64,000 nucleotides of DNA from CAXMST01 sp963712765 (GTDB lineage: Bacteria > Actinomycetota > Thermoleophilia > Solirubrobacterales > 70-9), in assembly GCA_963712765.1 (NCBI GenBank), contig CAVQIX010000005.1, positions 372,001 through 436,000 on the forward strand, in the 5' to 3' direction. Both the position numbers and the translations under genes were made by a program. This document shows, one piece after another, positions 50,260-58,918 of the stretch. Below the pieces are notes generated by a model. The model was given only the letters and a program-made list of their open reading frames with translations. It had not been told where the DNA came from and searched no databases. Position 1 is the stretch's first letter; the number at the start of each line of letters is the position of its first letter.

Positions 50260-51479
50260 CCCAGCCGGTTGTTGTGGGTGCAGAGCACCTGATAGATCGA
50301 GGTGAAGCCGATGTCGAAGCCGTTGCGGGCCGCCCGCAGGTACAGGCGCCAGACCCGCAGGCGCTCGGGCCCGGCGAGCGCCAGCGCCTCGGCGCCGTTG
50401 TCGTCGAGCCGAGCCGCCCAGTGACGCAACGTCCTCGAGTAGTCAGCGCCGAACTCCTCGACGTGCCGGGTCCGCAGGCCTGCCCGCTCGAGGGCGAGCA
50501 GGACCCGGGAAAGATGGATCGGGTCGGCGTCGGGGAAGACGTAGCGCTCCGAGAACGGACCCGCCTCGGGGTCGGTGTGGCGCTGACGGGTGATGCCGTG
50601 GTTGAGGAGCCGTCCCTCCGGCGCCAGCAGGCCGGCGGCGCACGCCGCATAGAGGTCGATGTTCTCGGAGCCGACGTGCTCGACCATGCCGATCGAGGCG
50701 ACGGCGTCGAAGCTGCCCACGAGGTCACGGTAGTCGCGGACCTCGATCCGGATCCGGTCGGAGTGGCCGGCCGCGGCGACCCGCTCGCGCGCCATCGCCG
50801 CCTGCGGCTCCGAGAGGGTCACGCCGAGCACCTCCTCGGCGCCCCGCTCGGCGGCGCAGATCGAGAAGCTTCCCCAGCCACAGCCGATGTCGAGCACCCG
50901 GTCGCCGGGACCGATCGCGAGCTTGTCGGCGGTGAGCTCGAGCTTCGCCCGCTGCGCCTGCTCGAGCGTCGGCTCCTCACCGTCGGCCTTCGAGAAGAAG
51001 GCGCAGGAGTAGGTCATCGACTCGTCGAGGAAGAGGGAGAAGAACTCGTTGGAGACGTCATAGTGGTGGCGCACGGCCCGGGCGTCGCGCTCCTTGCTGT
51101 GGCGCCGACCCTGGGGCACGAGCTCGGAGTCGGGCCGGCGCGGCGGAAGCGCCAGGCCCATCGCCCGGATCGCGGCGGCGATCAGACGGAGACGGGTGGA
51201 GGCGTCGATCGGCGGCGGCTTCCAATGGTCGAGCAGGGCGATGACGGCGTCCATGTCGTCGACCTCGAGCTCGCCGGAGACGTAGGCGCGGCCGAGCCCG
51301 AGCTGCCCGGGAGCCCGCAGCGCGTGGGCGACAGCCCGTGGCGAGCGGACCGTGAACGTCGGACCGCCTTCCTCCGTCGCCGCCAGCCCACCGCCATCCC
51401 AGGCGACGATCGTGAACGGGCGCCGCGGGAAGGCGCGCTCGATCTCGCGCAGCAGGGGGCGGGGGTCAGAGAGGGCCAT
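50256..51479 (-). CDS. cfa: Cyclopropane-fatty-acyl-phospholipid synthase
   Basis: A 407-aa SAM-dependent enzyme of the CFA family. The N-terminal domain (GRAYVSGELEVDDMDAVIAL) is followed by VRHHYDVSNEFFSLFLD, the hallmark motif. The SAM site is VLDIGCGWGSFSICAAERG; the later catalytic region contains MVEHVG and RYVFPDADPIHLS. It adds a methylene group to unsaturated acyl chains of membrane lipids or makes a related methyl-branched product. ATG at 51479 is chosen; the longer ORF upstream is the complement of the Rieske gene. Confidence 0.92.
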   Translation of the reverse strand: MALSDPRPLLREIERAFPRRPFTIVAWDGGGLAATEEGGPTFTVRSPRAVAHALRAPGQLGLGRAYVSGELEVDDMDAVIALLDHWKPPPIDASTRLRLIAAAIRAMGLALPPRRPDSELVPQGRRHSKERDARAVRHHYDVSNEFFSLFLDESMTYSCAFFSKADGEEPTLEQAQRAKLELTADKLAIGPGDRVLDIGCGWGSFSICAAERGAEEVLGVTLSEPQAAMARERVAAAGHSDRIRIEVRDYRDLVGSFDAVASIGMVEHVGSENIDLYAACAAGLLAPEGRLLNHGITRQRHTDPEAGPFSERYVFPDADPIHLSRVLLALERAGLRTRHVEEFGADYSRTLRHWAARLDDNGAEALALAGPERLRVWRLYLRAARNGFDIGFTSIYQVLCTHNNRLG

Positions 51480-51585
51480 GGCCCCCAGGGTACCCGGGGT
51501 CATCCACCCGGGTCGCCCTGGCTGCCCGGGCATGAACGGCCAGCGACCCGGCGTCCCCCTGCCCGGCCAGACGCGGGCGAGGCCG

Positions 51586-51972
51586 ATGTGGGAAGCTGAC
51601 TTCATCGCTTCCGACGCCGACAACCTCCGCCTCCTCGATGTCTCCGATCTCGACGACTCGCAGGTCACGGTGGTCGAGGACACGCCGCATGGCAAGCTCG
51701 CGGTCGGGCTCAGCGAGGGCGAGCCGTTCGCGGTCTCCAATCGCTGCCGCCACCTGTTCGCCTCGCTCGGAGAGGGCACGGTTGCCGACGACGGCTGCCT
51801 CGAGTGCCCCTGGCACGCAGCCCGCTTTGAGGTCGGCAGCGGCAAGATGGTGCGCGGACCACAGGGCGCCTTCAAGCCGATCTCCGGCGTGATCAAGAAG
51901 ACGACCGGATCGATGAACCTCGCCACCTACCCGGTGGAACTGCGCGACGGCGCGATCTGGCTCGTCGGCTGA
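51586..51972 (+). CDS. Rieske [2Fe-2S] protein
   Basis: A 128-aa ferredoxin-like Rieske protein. The two cluster motifs are NRCRHLFASLG (CxH) and CLECPWHAARFEV (CxxH) with the usual 16-17 residue spacing. The protein after the second motif (KPISGVIKKTTGSM) is slightly different from typical nitrite reductase small subunits. It probably donates electrons to an unidentified oxygenase. ATG at 51586 has a GGGCGAGG stretch upstream. No oxygenase gene is adjacent. Confidence 0.88.
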   Translation: MWEADFIASDADNLRLLDVSDLDDSQVTVVEDTPHGKLAVGLSEGEPFAVSNRCRHLFASLGEGTVADDGCLECPWHAARFEVGSGKMVRGPQGAFKPISGVIKKTTGSMNLATYPVELRDGAIWLVG

Positions 51973-51973
51973 C

Positions 51974-51995
51974 GCCGGCCGCGGACCAGGCCGGC
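51974..51995. terminator. Bidirectional hairpin between convergent genes
   Basis: GCCGGCC (51974-51980) pairs perfectly with GGCCGGC (51989-51995) across an 8-base loop. It occupies the whole gap between the Rieske gene and the convergent lipoprotein gene. Confidence 0.5.
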
Positions 51996-52588
51996 TAGAC
52001 CGGATCGCCGGCGGCGTCGATCGCGAGCCACAGGCCCCCGAAGCCTGGGACGTTGTGGCAGCCGACGACCCCATCGGGATCGTCCTGGTAGTAGTAGAGC
52101 GGCTGGCCCGCGTAGGTGACCTGGAGGGCGCCGTCGTCCCGCCTGGTGGTCCCGAGCTTGCCCGACTTCACCGGGCCGTCGGCCTGGGGTTCGCCCTTGG
52201 TCAGAACCGGCGGCCATTCGACCGCGCATTCCCCGTAGCACTCGCTCTCGGAGGTCTGCTCCTTGTCGAAGATGTAGATCGCCCGTTCGTTCTCGTCGAA
52301 GAGAACGTCACCGAACGGGGAGGAGGAGGTCTTGATCGCCTTCCCCTTCTTCGGCTTCGGCTTCTTCGCCTGCTCCTCTGGGGCCGGCTCCTTGGTCCCA
52401 GACGTGGCCTCGTCGGAAGCCGCTTCGACCTCGACGCCGGCGTTCTCGGCCGCAGCGGTGGTCTCCTCGTCCGAGCTTCCGCAGCCGAGGACGATCAGTG
52501 CCCCCACGACGACCAGCCCGCAGACGGCGCCGCGCTTCCTGGTCCCCGAGCCGATGATCGGGCGGCGCTTTCCTGCGGTCGAGCTCAT
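51995..52588 (-). CDS. Secreted-repeat lipoprotein (Lipoprotein_15/COG4315)
   Basis: A 197-aa lipoprotein with lipobox VLGC (LIVLGCGSS) near residue 30, a disordered acidic/Lys-rich linker (residues about 35-85), then two secreted repeats: DVLFDENERAIYIFDKEQTS, CYGECAVEWPPVLTKG, and LQVTYAGQPLYYYQDDPDG. This is the family of predicted periplasmic or surface lipoproteins with the repeat YxxG-x-LYxxxxD. Function unknown. ATG at 52588 fits the signal. A promoter with an overlapping inverted repeat lies upstream. Confidence 0.88.
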   Translation of the reverse strand: MSSTAGKRRPIIGSGTRKRGAVCGLVVVGALIVLGCGSSDEETTAAAENAGVEVEAASDEATSGTKEPAPEEQAKKPKPKKGKAIKTSSSPFGDVLFDENERAIYIFDKEQTSESECYGECAVEWPPVLTKGEPQADGPVKSGKLGTTRRDDGALQVTYAGQPLYYYQDDPDGVVGCHNVPGFGGLWLAIDAAGDPV

Positions 52589-52667
52589 GCCAGAAGTCTC
52601 CGATGGCGAGCTTACGGATAAGTGAACATCCGAGCACCGACTCGCCGCATTTGTTGTGTATTCGATG

Positions 52668-52696
52668 ATTATCAGGTAACGATAACAGCCGCCCAA
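52668..52696 (-). promoter_or_regulatory. Promoter with overlapping inverted repeat
   Basis: On the reverse strand TTGGGC (52696-52691) and GATAAT (52673-52668) are separated by 17 bases, a good -35/-10 pair for the lipoprotein gene. A perfect inverted repeat TTATC-N7-GATAA (52669-52685) overlaps the -10 and spacer, as an operator would. The same patch is upstream of the divergent AAA–RecD2 pair, which begins at 52714. Confidence 0.45.
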
Positions 52697-52713
52697 CCCG
52701 GTAAGGTGATCGT

Positions 52714-53886
52714 GTGAGACCTCACCACAATCCGTATACCCCCAACGCCGGAGCCAGACCGCCGGTCCTGGTCGGGCGCGACGGGGAGCTCGAGGGCTTC
52801 GAGGTACTGCTGGAGCGCCTGCGCCGCGGGCACCCTGAGCAGTCGATGATCGTCACCGGCCTGAGGGGGGTCGGCAAGACCGTTCTGCTGACCGCGTTCG
52901 AGGCGCGCGCCCGCGAACGGGGCTGGACCACGGTGGAGGCCGAGATCACCAAGCACACCGACTTCGGCGGGCGGATCGCCCACCTGGTCCGTCGGGCCCT
53001 GCTGCAGATCGCGCCGCGGAGCCGCTGGCGCCGGCGGGCAAAGCGAGCGGCGGCAGTCCTGCGCTCGTTCCAACTCACCATCAGCTCCGAGGGGACGGTC
53101 AGCGCCGGGATCGATGTCGAGGCCGCGGAGGGCCTGGCCGACAGCGGGCACCTCTCCGACGACCTCACCGACCTGATGGTCGCCCTCGGCGAGGCGGCCG
53201 CGGAGCACGACAGCGGGGTCGTCTTCCTGCTCGACGAGATCCAGTTCCTCGAGACGGCCGAGCTCGAGGCGCTGATCGCCGCCCTCCACAAGACCGTGCA
53301 GCGGCAGCTGCCGGTTACGTTGGTCGGAGCCGGGCTCCCGCAGCTGCCGCGCCTGGCCGGCGAGGCGAAGTCCTACGCCGAGCGCCTGTTCAGGTTCCCG
53401 ACCATCGGCCGTCTCGACCGTGGGCAGGCGCTGCAGGCACTGGTCGAGCCGGCGCACGCCGAGGGCGTCAAGTTCTCAGCGGGCGCCGCCGAGGCCGTGA
53501 TCGATTACACCGAGGGTTACCCCTACTTCATCCAGGAGTACGGCAACGTGCTCTGGGATCTGACCGCCGAACCGCCGATCGACGCCGACGATGTCGCCGC
53601 CGCGCGCGAGGCGGTCGAAGCGAAGCTCGACGGCAACTTCTTCCGGGTACGGATCGAGCGCACCAGCGAGCTCGAGCTCCGCTATCTGCGGGCGATGGCC
53701 GAGCTTGGATCCGAGCCACAGCGGGCTCGCGACGTCGCCGCAGCACTCGATCGAACCTCCCAGCAGCTCGGCCCGACCCGCTCACGGCTGATCGACAAGG
53801 GCCTGCTCTACACGCCCGGGCACGGGCTGGCGGCGTTCACCGTGCCGCAGTTCGACACCTTCCTGCGAAGGGCGGTGCCGGGATGA
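52714..53886 (+). CDS. AAA/STAND-type ATPase
   Basis: A 390-aa ATPase: Walker A is TGLRGVGKTVLLTAF at residues 46-60, Walker B is GVVFLLDEIQFLE at about 170. The C-terminal part contains YTEGYPYFIQEYGNVLWD, typical of the orc1-like/STAND families, and ends with a winged-helix domain (ARDVAAALDRTSQQLGPTRS, KGLLYTPGHGLAAFTVPQF). It starts at GTG. The last codons overlap the recD2 start (ATGA), so the two act together, perhaps with the ATPase loading or regulating the helicase. Confidence 0.85.
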   Translation: MRPHHNPYTPNAGARPPVLVGRDGELEGFEVLLERLRRGHPEQSMIVTGLRGVGKTVLLTAFEARARERGWTTVEAEITKHTDFGGRIAHLVRRALLQIAPRSRWRRRAKRAAAVLRSFQLTISSEGTVSAGIDVEAAEGLADSGHLSDDLTDLMVALGEAAAEHDSGVVFLLDEIQFLETAELEALIAALHKTVQRQLPVTLVGAGLPQLPRLAGEAKSYAERLFRFPTIGRLDRGQALQALVEPAHAEGVKFSAGAAEAVIDYTEGYPYFIQEYGNVLWDLTAEPPIDADDVAAAREAVEAKLDGNFFRVRIERTSELELRYLRAMAELGSEPQRARDVAAALDRTSQQLGPTRSRLIDKGLLYTPGHGLAAFTVPQFDTFLRRAVPG

Positions 53887-56036
53887 GCGATGGACCCGGC
53901 CAGGAAGCACTGCTCGATGTCCACCCCACCCCCGGCGACCGCTTCGACGGTGAGGTCCGGATCGAGCACGTCCGATTCACCTCCGAGGACGGTGCCTTCG
54001 TCGTCGCCGAGGTCGCGCTGGCCGACGGCTCCCCCCTGGCAGTGGTCGGGCCGCTCGCCCACCTCGACGAGGGCTCGCGGGCGAGGCTGCGCGGCCACTT
54101 CGAAGTGCACATCCAGCACGGGCTGCAGCTGCGGGTCAGCGAGGCCGAGCCGCTCGATCCAGCCGGCGTCGAGGGCGCCCGCCAGTACCTGAAGACGATC
54201 CCGGGAATCGGCGCCTCCCGCGCCGCGCGGCTGATCGACGAGCACGGGGCAGCCGTCTTCGAGGCGATCGATGCCAACCCCGAGGCAGCCTTCCGCGCCC
54301 TACCGGGCGTCGGCGAGATCCGCGCCCGCGCGGCCGCCGAGGACTGGGTCGAGCGCCGCTCTCAGCGGCGCCTGTACTCGCTACTGGCGCCCCACGGGCT
54401 GGCCCGTCACGTGCCGGAGCTGATCGCGGTCCACGGCTCCGACGCAGCGGCGACGGTCACCCGCGATCCCTACTCGCTCACCTCGGTGCATGGGATCGGC
54501 TTCGCAAGCGCCGATCGCCTCGCGCTCGCGCTGGAGATCGATCCGGCGGCGCCCGAGCGCATGCACGCCGCCGCCAGCCACGCGCTCACCGAGGCCGAAA
54601 ACCGCGGTCACACCCACCTGCCGATTGTCGAGCTGGTCGCGACGATGCGAACGCTGCTGGGCCCGGAGACAGAGCCCTCGATCGGGCAGATCAGCGCCGC
54701 CCCCGGCCTCACCCTCGAGGGAAGCCTCGTCTACCGCGAGTGGACCCACGAGGCCGAGCAATGGCTCGCCGCCACACTCAGCGGGATGGCGCGCTCCAAG
54801 CCGGCCTGGAGCCAAGAGGTCGATCGCTCCGACCTCGGCGACCTCAATGATCGCCAGCGTGAGGCGGTCACCAACGCACTGAAGACGCGCCTGTCGGTGA
54901 TCACCGGCGGCCCCGGGACCGGCAAGACCCACCTCACCCACACTCTGGCCCAGATCGCCGATCGCCGGGACCTCGACCTGAGGCTGCTGGCTCCCACCGG
55001 CCGCGCCGCCCGGCGGCTGACCCAGGCGACCGAGGGGGCGTCGGCGCAGACCATCCACAAGGCGCTGGAGTGGATCCCCGGCGACTTGCCGGGCCGCGAC
55101 GAGGGCAGCCCGGTGGAGGCCGAACTGGTGATCGTCGATGAGGCATCGATGCTCTCGCTGGAGATCTGTCGTCACCTGATCGCTGCGATCGGGCCCGAGA
55201 CCCACCTCGTCCTGATCGGCGACGCCGATCAGCTGCCCCCGATCGGCCCGGGCAAGCCCTTCCTCGAGCTGATCGAGGCTGGGATCGTGCCGACGGTGCG
55301 GCTCGAATACGTCTTCCGCCAGGCACGCCGCTCGATGATTGTCGGCGCCGCTCACTCGATCCGCGCGGGTGAGGCTCCGCGCTCGGTCCCACACACCGAC
55401 GAGGAGCGCGACTTCTTCGTCCACCGGCGCAGCATGGCGCAGGACCTCGCCGACGACGTGGTCCGGATCGCGACCGAGCGGATCCCCGCTCAGTACGGGT
55501 TCGACCCCGTCCGCGAGGTGCAGGTGCTCGCCCCCCAGTACAAGGGGGTGCTCGGGATCGACTCCCTGCATGAGCGGCTCCGCGATGAGCTCTGCGGCTC
55601 CGCCGAGCGGGTGGTCGGCGACCGCTTCGCGATCGGGGAAAAGGTCCTGATCACGCGCTCGATCCCCGAGCTCGAGATCGCAAACGGGACGATGTTCGTG
55701 ATCGACTCAGCCGATGAGGAGGCCTCCGAGCTCTACCTGGAGACCGAGCTCGGTGAGCTGCTCACCCTCCCCTACAACGAGGCCCGGGCGTTGCGCGGCG
55801 GCTTCTGCGCCTCCGTCCACAAGGCGCAGGGGTTCGAGATTCCGGCGGTGATCGTCTGCCTGCACAGCTCCCACGCACCACAGCTCCTGTCCCGCAACCT
55901 GCTCTACACGGCTGTAACCCGGGCGCAGAAGCTCTGCATCCTCGCCGGCGATCCCCGCGCGACCGAGCGGGCGCTCGCCAACACCGACGCGACCGCCCGC
56001 CACTCGCGCCTCGGCGAGCTACTGCTCGCGAGCTGA
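53883..56036 (+). CDS. recD2: RecD2-like DNA helicase
   Basis: A 717-aa superfamily 1B helicase. The N-terminal OB/HhH part (VRIEHVRFTSEDGAFVVAEV, PGIGASRAARLIDEHG, PGVGEIRARAA) is typical of RecD2, which is not part of RecBCD. The motor has Walker A ITGGPGTGKTHLTHTLA, motif II VIVDEASMLSLEI, GDADQLPPIGPGKPF and the C-terminal motif SVHKAQGFEIPAVIV. It unwinds DNA 5'-3'. It overlaps the AAA ATPase gene by four bases, a pairing I do not recognise as standard. Confidence 0.9.
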   Translation: MSDGPGQEALLDVHPTPGDRFDGEVRIEHVRFTSEDGAFVVAEVALADGSPLAVVGPLAHLDEGSRARLRGHFEVHIQHGLQLRVSEAEPLDPAGVEGARQYLKTIPGIGASRAARLIDEHGAAVFEAIDANPEAAFRALPGVGEIRARAAAEDWVERRSQRRLYSLLAPHGLARHVPELIAVHGSDAAATVTRDPYSLTSVHGIGFASADRLALALEIDPAAPERMHAAASHALTEAENRGHTHLPIVELVATMRTLLGPETEPSIGQISAAPGLTLEGSLVYREWTHEAEQWLAATLSGMARSKPAWSQEVDRSDLGDLNDRQREAVTNALKTRLSVITGGPGTGKTHLTHTLAQIADRRDLDLRLLAPTGRAARRLTQATEGASAQTIHKALEWIPGDLPGRDEGSPVEAELVIVDEASMLSLEICRHLIAAIGPETHLVLIGDADQLPPIGPGKPFLELIEAGIVPTVRLEYVFRQARRSMIVGAAHSIRAGEAPRSVPHTDEERDFFVHRRSMAQDLADDVVRIATERIPAQYGFDPVREVQVLAPQYKGVLGIDSLHERLRDELCGSAERVVGDRFAIGEKVLITRSIPELEIANGTMFVIDSADEEASELYLETELGELLTLPYNEARALRGGFCASVHKAQGFEIPAVIVCLHSSHAPQLLSRNLLYTAVTRAQKLCILAGDPRATERALANTDATARHSRLGELLLAS

Positions 56037-56075
56037 GCGCGGCGCGGGTGCGTCGGCCCCTTCGCCGGCGCGGCG

Positions 56076-56750
56076 TCAAACGGGCTCGACCGGATCGATC
56101 TCGACCCCGTGGCGCTCCAGCGCCCGCCAGCGCGGTGTCTCCCAACGCTGGACCGCCCACTGCACCCCGGGGCCGATCGTGAGCGCGAACGCGAGGGTGC
56201 CGACGCCGGCGGTACCTCCGAGCACGACGCCGGCGGCCAGGACTGTGATCTCGATCGCGGCCCTCACGAGGCGTAGGGAGAGTCCGCTGCGGCGGTGAAG
56301 GCCGGTCATCAGGCCGTCGCGAGGCCCGGGCCCGAGCGCGGCGGTGAGGTAGAAGCCGCTGCCGACAGCGACCAGGGCGATGCCACCAACCATCAACAAC
56401 CAGCGCGCGCCGAGCGGAGGGTCCTCCGGCAGCACTCGGAGCACCGCTCCGAGCGCCACGCCGACCACGATCGCGTTGGCGATCGTGCCGAGGCCGGGCG
56501 GCTGGCGCAGCGGGATCCAGAGCAGCAGGACCACGAAACTGATCAGGACCGTGGCGGTACCGATTCCCAGGCTGCTGTTCAGCGAGACGCCCTCGGCGAG
56601 GACCGTCCAGGGCGTGTTGCCCAGCTTCGCCGCGACCAGGCAGGCCTCACCCGCTCCGAACAGCGCCAGGCCGAACAGCAGCCGCACCGCGAGAGCGGGG
56701 GTCAGGCGCCACCGGCTCGGGACCTCGATCTCGGGCTGGGCGTCGATCAT
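56076..56750 (-). CDS. YczE/YitT-like membrane protein
   Basis: A 224-aa integral membrane protein with five to six helices. Diagnostic stretches: LAVRLLFGLALFGAGEACLV, AKLGNTPWTVLAEGVS, and LGPGPRDGLMTGLHRRSGLS, the last being the YczE-family signature between helices. In Bacillus, YczE influences lipopeptide production by an unknown mechanism. Convergent with recD2 and divergent from the DUF6159 gene. Confidence 0.85.
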   Translation of the reverse strand: MIDAQPEIEVPSRWRLTPALAVRLLFGLALFGAGEACLVAAKLGNTPWTVLAEGVSLNSSLGIGTATVLISFVVLLLWIPLRQPPGLGTIANAIVVGVALGAVLRVLPEDPPLGARWLLMVGGIALVAVGSGFYLTAALGPGPRDGLMTGLHRRSGLSLRLVRAAIEITVLAAGVVLGGTAGVGTLAFALTIGPGVQWAVQRWETPRWRALERHGVEIDPVEPV

Positions 56751-56836
56751 CGAAGTCTGACGGTCTCGACGCCGTGAGATCGATCATACTCCGGCCGCAG
56801 GCGCCATTCGCATCGAAGTGGATCGGAGGAGATCGA

Positions 56837-57685
56837 ATGAGCCGTATCAGGCGCGGCTGGGAGCTGACCAAGAAGAGCTGGGGGATCCTGCGCGAGCACA
56901 AGCAGTTGATCCGCTTCCCGCTCTACGGCGCGTTCGCGACGATTCCGCTGGCCGTGATCACCCTCGGACCGGGCCTGTACCTGATCGAGGAGGGAGAGAT
57001 CGCGCCCGGCGCCCCCCTTGCCATCCTCGGTTTCTTCATCCTCGCATTCGTAGGCATCTTCTTCAGCGTCGGACTGGCCGCCACCGCTGACCGGATCTTC
57101 CGAGGCGAGACCGAAGCGAGCGTCGGCGACGGCATCGCGGTCGCACGCGAGCGCCTTCGACAGGTGGTCGGCTGGGCCGCCTTCTCGACCACGGTGGGGG
57201 TTCTGATCAGCATGCTTGAGGAGCAGGGCGTGGTCGGGCAGATCATCGGCCGTCTGCTGGACATCGGCTGGGCACTGATCACCTTCCTCGCCGTCCCGGT
57301 GATCGCGATCGAGGGCACCGGCCCGATCGAGACGCTGAAGCGCTCCAGCACCCTGTTCAAGTCACGCTGGGGTCAGCAGGTCACCGGCAACATCGCGATT
57401 GGCGGCGCGGTCTTCGTCCTCGGCGTTCTCCCTGCGGCGGGACTGATCGCGCTAGGCATGCTGCTGTGGGGAACGAGCGGCTTCGGCGGCGCGGTCCTGG
57501 TGATCATCGGCGCCGCCGTCGGCGCGGTGGCGCTGCTGATCCAGAAGGCGATGACCGGGATCTTCGGTGTCGCCCTCTACCGCTACGCCACCGAAGGGGC
57601 GACGCTCGGGGGCTTCACCGAGAGCGAGCTCGAGTCGGCCGTCAAGCTCAAGAAGGGCGGCCGTCCGGCCCCGACGACCGTCTGA
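56837..57685 (+). CDS. DUF6159 family membrane protein
   Basis: A 282-aa protein beginning MSRIRRGWELTKKSWGILRE and QLIRFPLYGAFATIPLAVI, then five further hydrophobic segments, with IAIEGTGPIETLKRSSTLF in a cytoplasmic loop. The arrangement matches the DUF6159 group, a set of predicted multi-pass proteins with no known role. GGAGGAG upstream of ATG 56837 secures the start. Not linked to a clear pathway. Confidence 0.85.
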   Translation: MSRIRRGWELTKKSWGILREHKQLIRFPLYGAFATIPLAVITLGPGLYLIEEGEIAPGAPLAILGFFILAFVGIFFSVGLAATADRIFRGETEASVGDGIAVARERLRQVVGWAAFSTTVGVLISMLEEQGVVGQIIGRLLDIGWALITFLAVPVIAIEGTGPIETLKRSSTLFKSRWGQQVTGNIAIGGAVFVLGVLPAAGLIALGMLLWGTSGFGGAVLVIIGAAVGAVALLIQKAMTGIFGVALYRYATEGATLGGFTESELESAVKLKKGGRPAPTTV

Positions 57686-57854
57686 TCAGCCCGATCTCGA
57701 CCACTCCCCCACCCGCTCCCAGCGCCTGCTTGAGGCGGCCGGCGGCCGGTTGACGGGAAAGCAGAGCTCTCGCGGGTCCCGCTGTCGACGCTGGCGGCCG
57801 AGCTCGCAGCGGTGCCGCGGCTGGAGGCCGCCGAGGCCAACACCTAGGCTTTGG

Positions 57855-58862
57855 ATGATGCGCACCCGGCAGGGAACATCTCCTCCAATCGTCGCTGCCC
57901 TCGCCGCGACGTTGCTCCTCCTCGCCCCGGCCGGAGCGACTGCCGCAGGCGGGGAAGGCGGCATCGTCGCCCATCAGCTGCGCGGTGGCGGCGTGCCCGC
58001 GTGGAGCGCGGCGCAGATGCGTGCCGCACCGCAGCGGGACCTCCTGCTCCCACCCGACGCTCCGAGCGGGGTCGGGGCGAGCCGCGGGACGGGCCGCGAC
58101 GGTCCCCCACTCGCGATACCGGGCCGCCCGCCCCGCGGCGATTTCGCATCCCGGGCGCGAGCCGGGAGCTCCGCCTTCGGGCCCTTCAGATCGGCGGCGG
58201 TCGCGGATCCGACCGCCTGGCCGAACAGCGCCTGGGGCAAGGTCTTCGGCCGCATCCGCGGCGTCGGCAGCTTCACCTGCTCGGCGACCGTGGTCCCAGC
58301 TCGCAACTCAAGCGTCCTGTTCACGGCCGGCCATTGCGTCAAGGAGCCGGGCGGTAGATGGGTCAAGAGCCTCACCTTCGTCCCCGCCTACGAGTACGGC
58401 GCGCGGCCATTCGGGCGGTGGACGGCGAAGGCGGTCTTCGCCCGCAAGCAGTGGGCGCGGCGGGGTAACTCGAACTTCGACTACGCGAGCGTAAGGCTGC
58501 GTCCCAACAACGGCAGACGGGTCGAGCGGGTGGTCGGCTCTCTCGGCTTCGCCGTCAACCAGCCGAAGCGCAACACCTATCGCGCCGTCGGCTACCCGTT
58601 CAACCGGGCCAACGCGGAGGCGATGTGGAACTGCATCTCGGAGTTCGGCGGTGGCGATCCCTTCTACCGCCCGCCCGGCCCGCGGGCGATCGGGATCGGC
58701 TGCGACATGCTCGGTGGGGCCAGCGGCGGCGGCTGGCAGATCCCCGGGGACTTCCTGGCATCGGTGACCAGCTTCGGGTACCAGAACCGGCCCGATCAGC
58801 TCTACGGGCCCCGGCTGAACTCGCGGGCACAGAAGCTGCGCCGGGCCGCCGCCGGGCGCTGA
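57855..58862 (+). CDS. Secreted trypsin-like serine protease
   Basis: A 335-aa exported protease. Signal peptide: PPIVAALAATLLLLAPAGATA. After a 100-residue propeptide-like, basic, Pro-rich region, the catalytic triad is visible: His in VLFTAGHCVKEPGG, Asp in NSNFDYASVRL and Ser in CDMLGGASGGGWQIPG. Four Cys (SFTCSATVV, AGHCVK, MWNCISEF, GIGCDMLG) suggest disulfides. It belongs to the S1 peptidase clan, probably of the V8/glutamyl-endopeptidase-like branch. Tandem ATG codons at 57855 and 57858 are both possible starts. Confidence 0.87.
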   Translation: MMRTRQGTSPPIVAALAATLLLLAPAGATAAGGEGGIVAHQLRGGGVPAWSAAQMRAAPQRDLLLPPDAPSGVGASRGTGRDGPPLAIPGRPPRGDFASRARAGSSAFGPFRSAAVADPTAWPNSAWGKVFGRIRGVGSFTCSATVVPARNSSVLFTAGHCVKEPGGRWVKSLTFVPAYEYGARPFGRWTAKAVFARKQWARRGNSNFDYASVRLRPNNGRRVERVVGSLGFAVNQPKRNTYRAVGYPFNRANAEAMWNCISEFGGGDPFYRPPGPRAIGIGCDMLGGASGGGWQIPGDFLASVTSFGYQNRPDQLYGPRLNSRAQKLRRAAAGR

Positions 58863-58918
58863 GCCCCCTCGGTCGTTCTGCCGGGGCCGCGCTCAGGCAG
58901 CCTCGCCGCGGGACAAGG

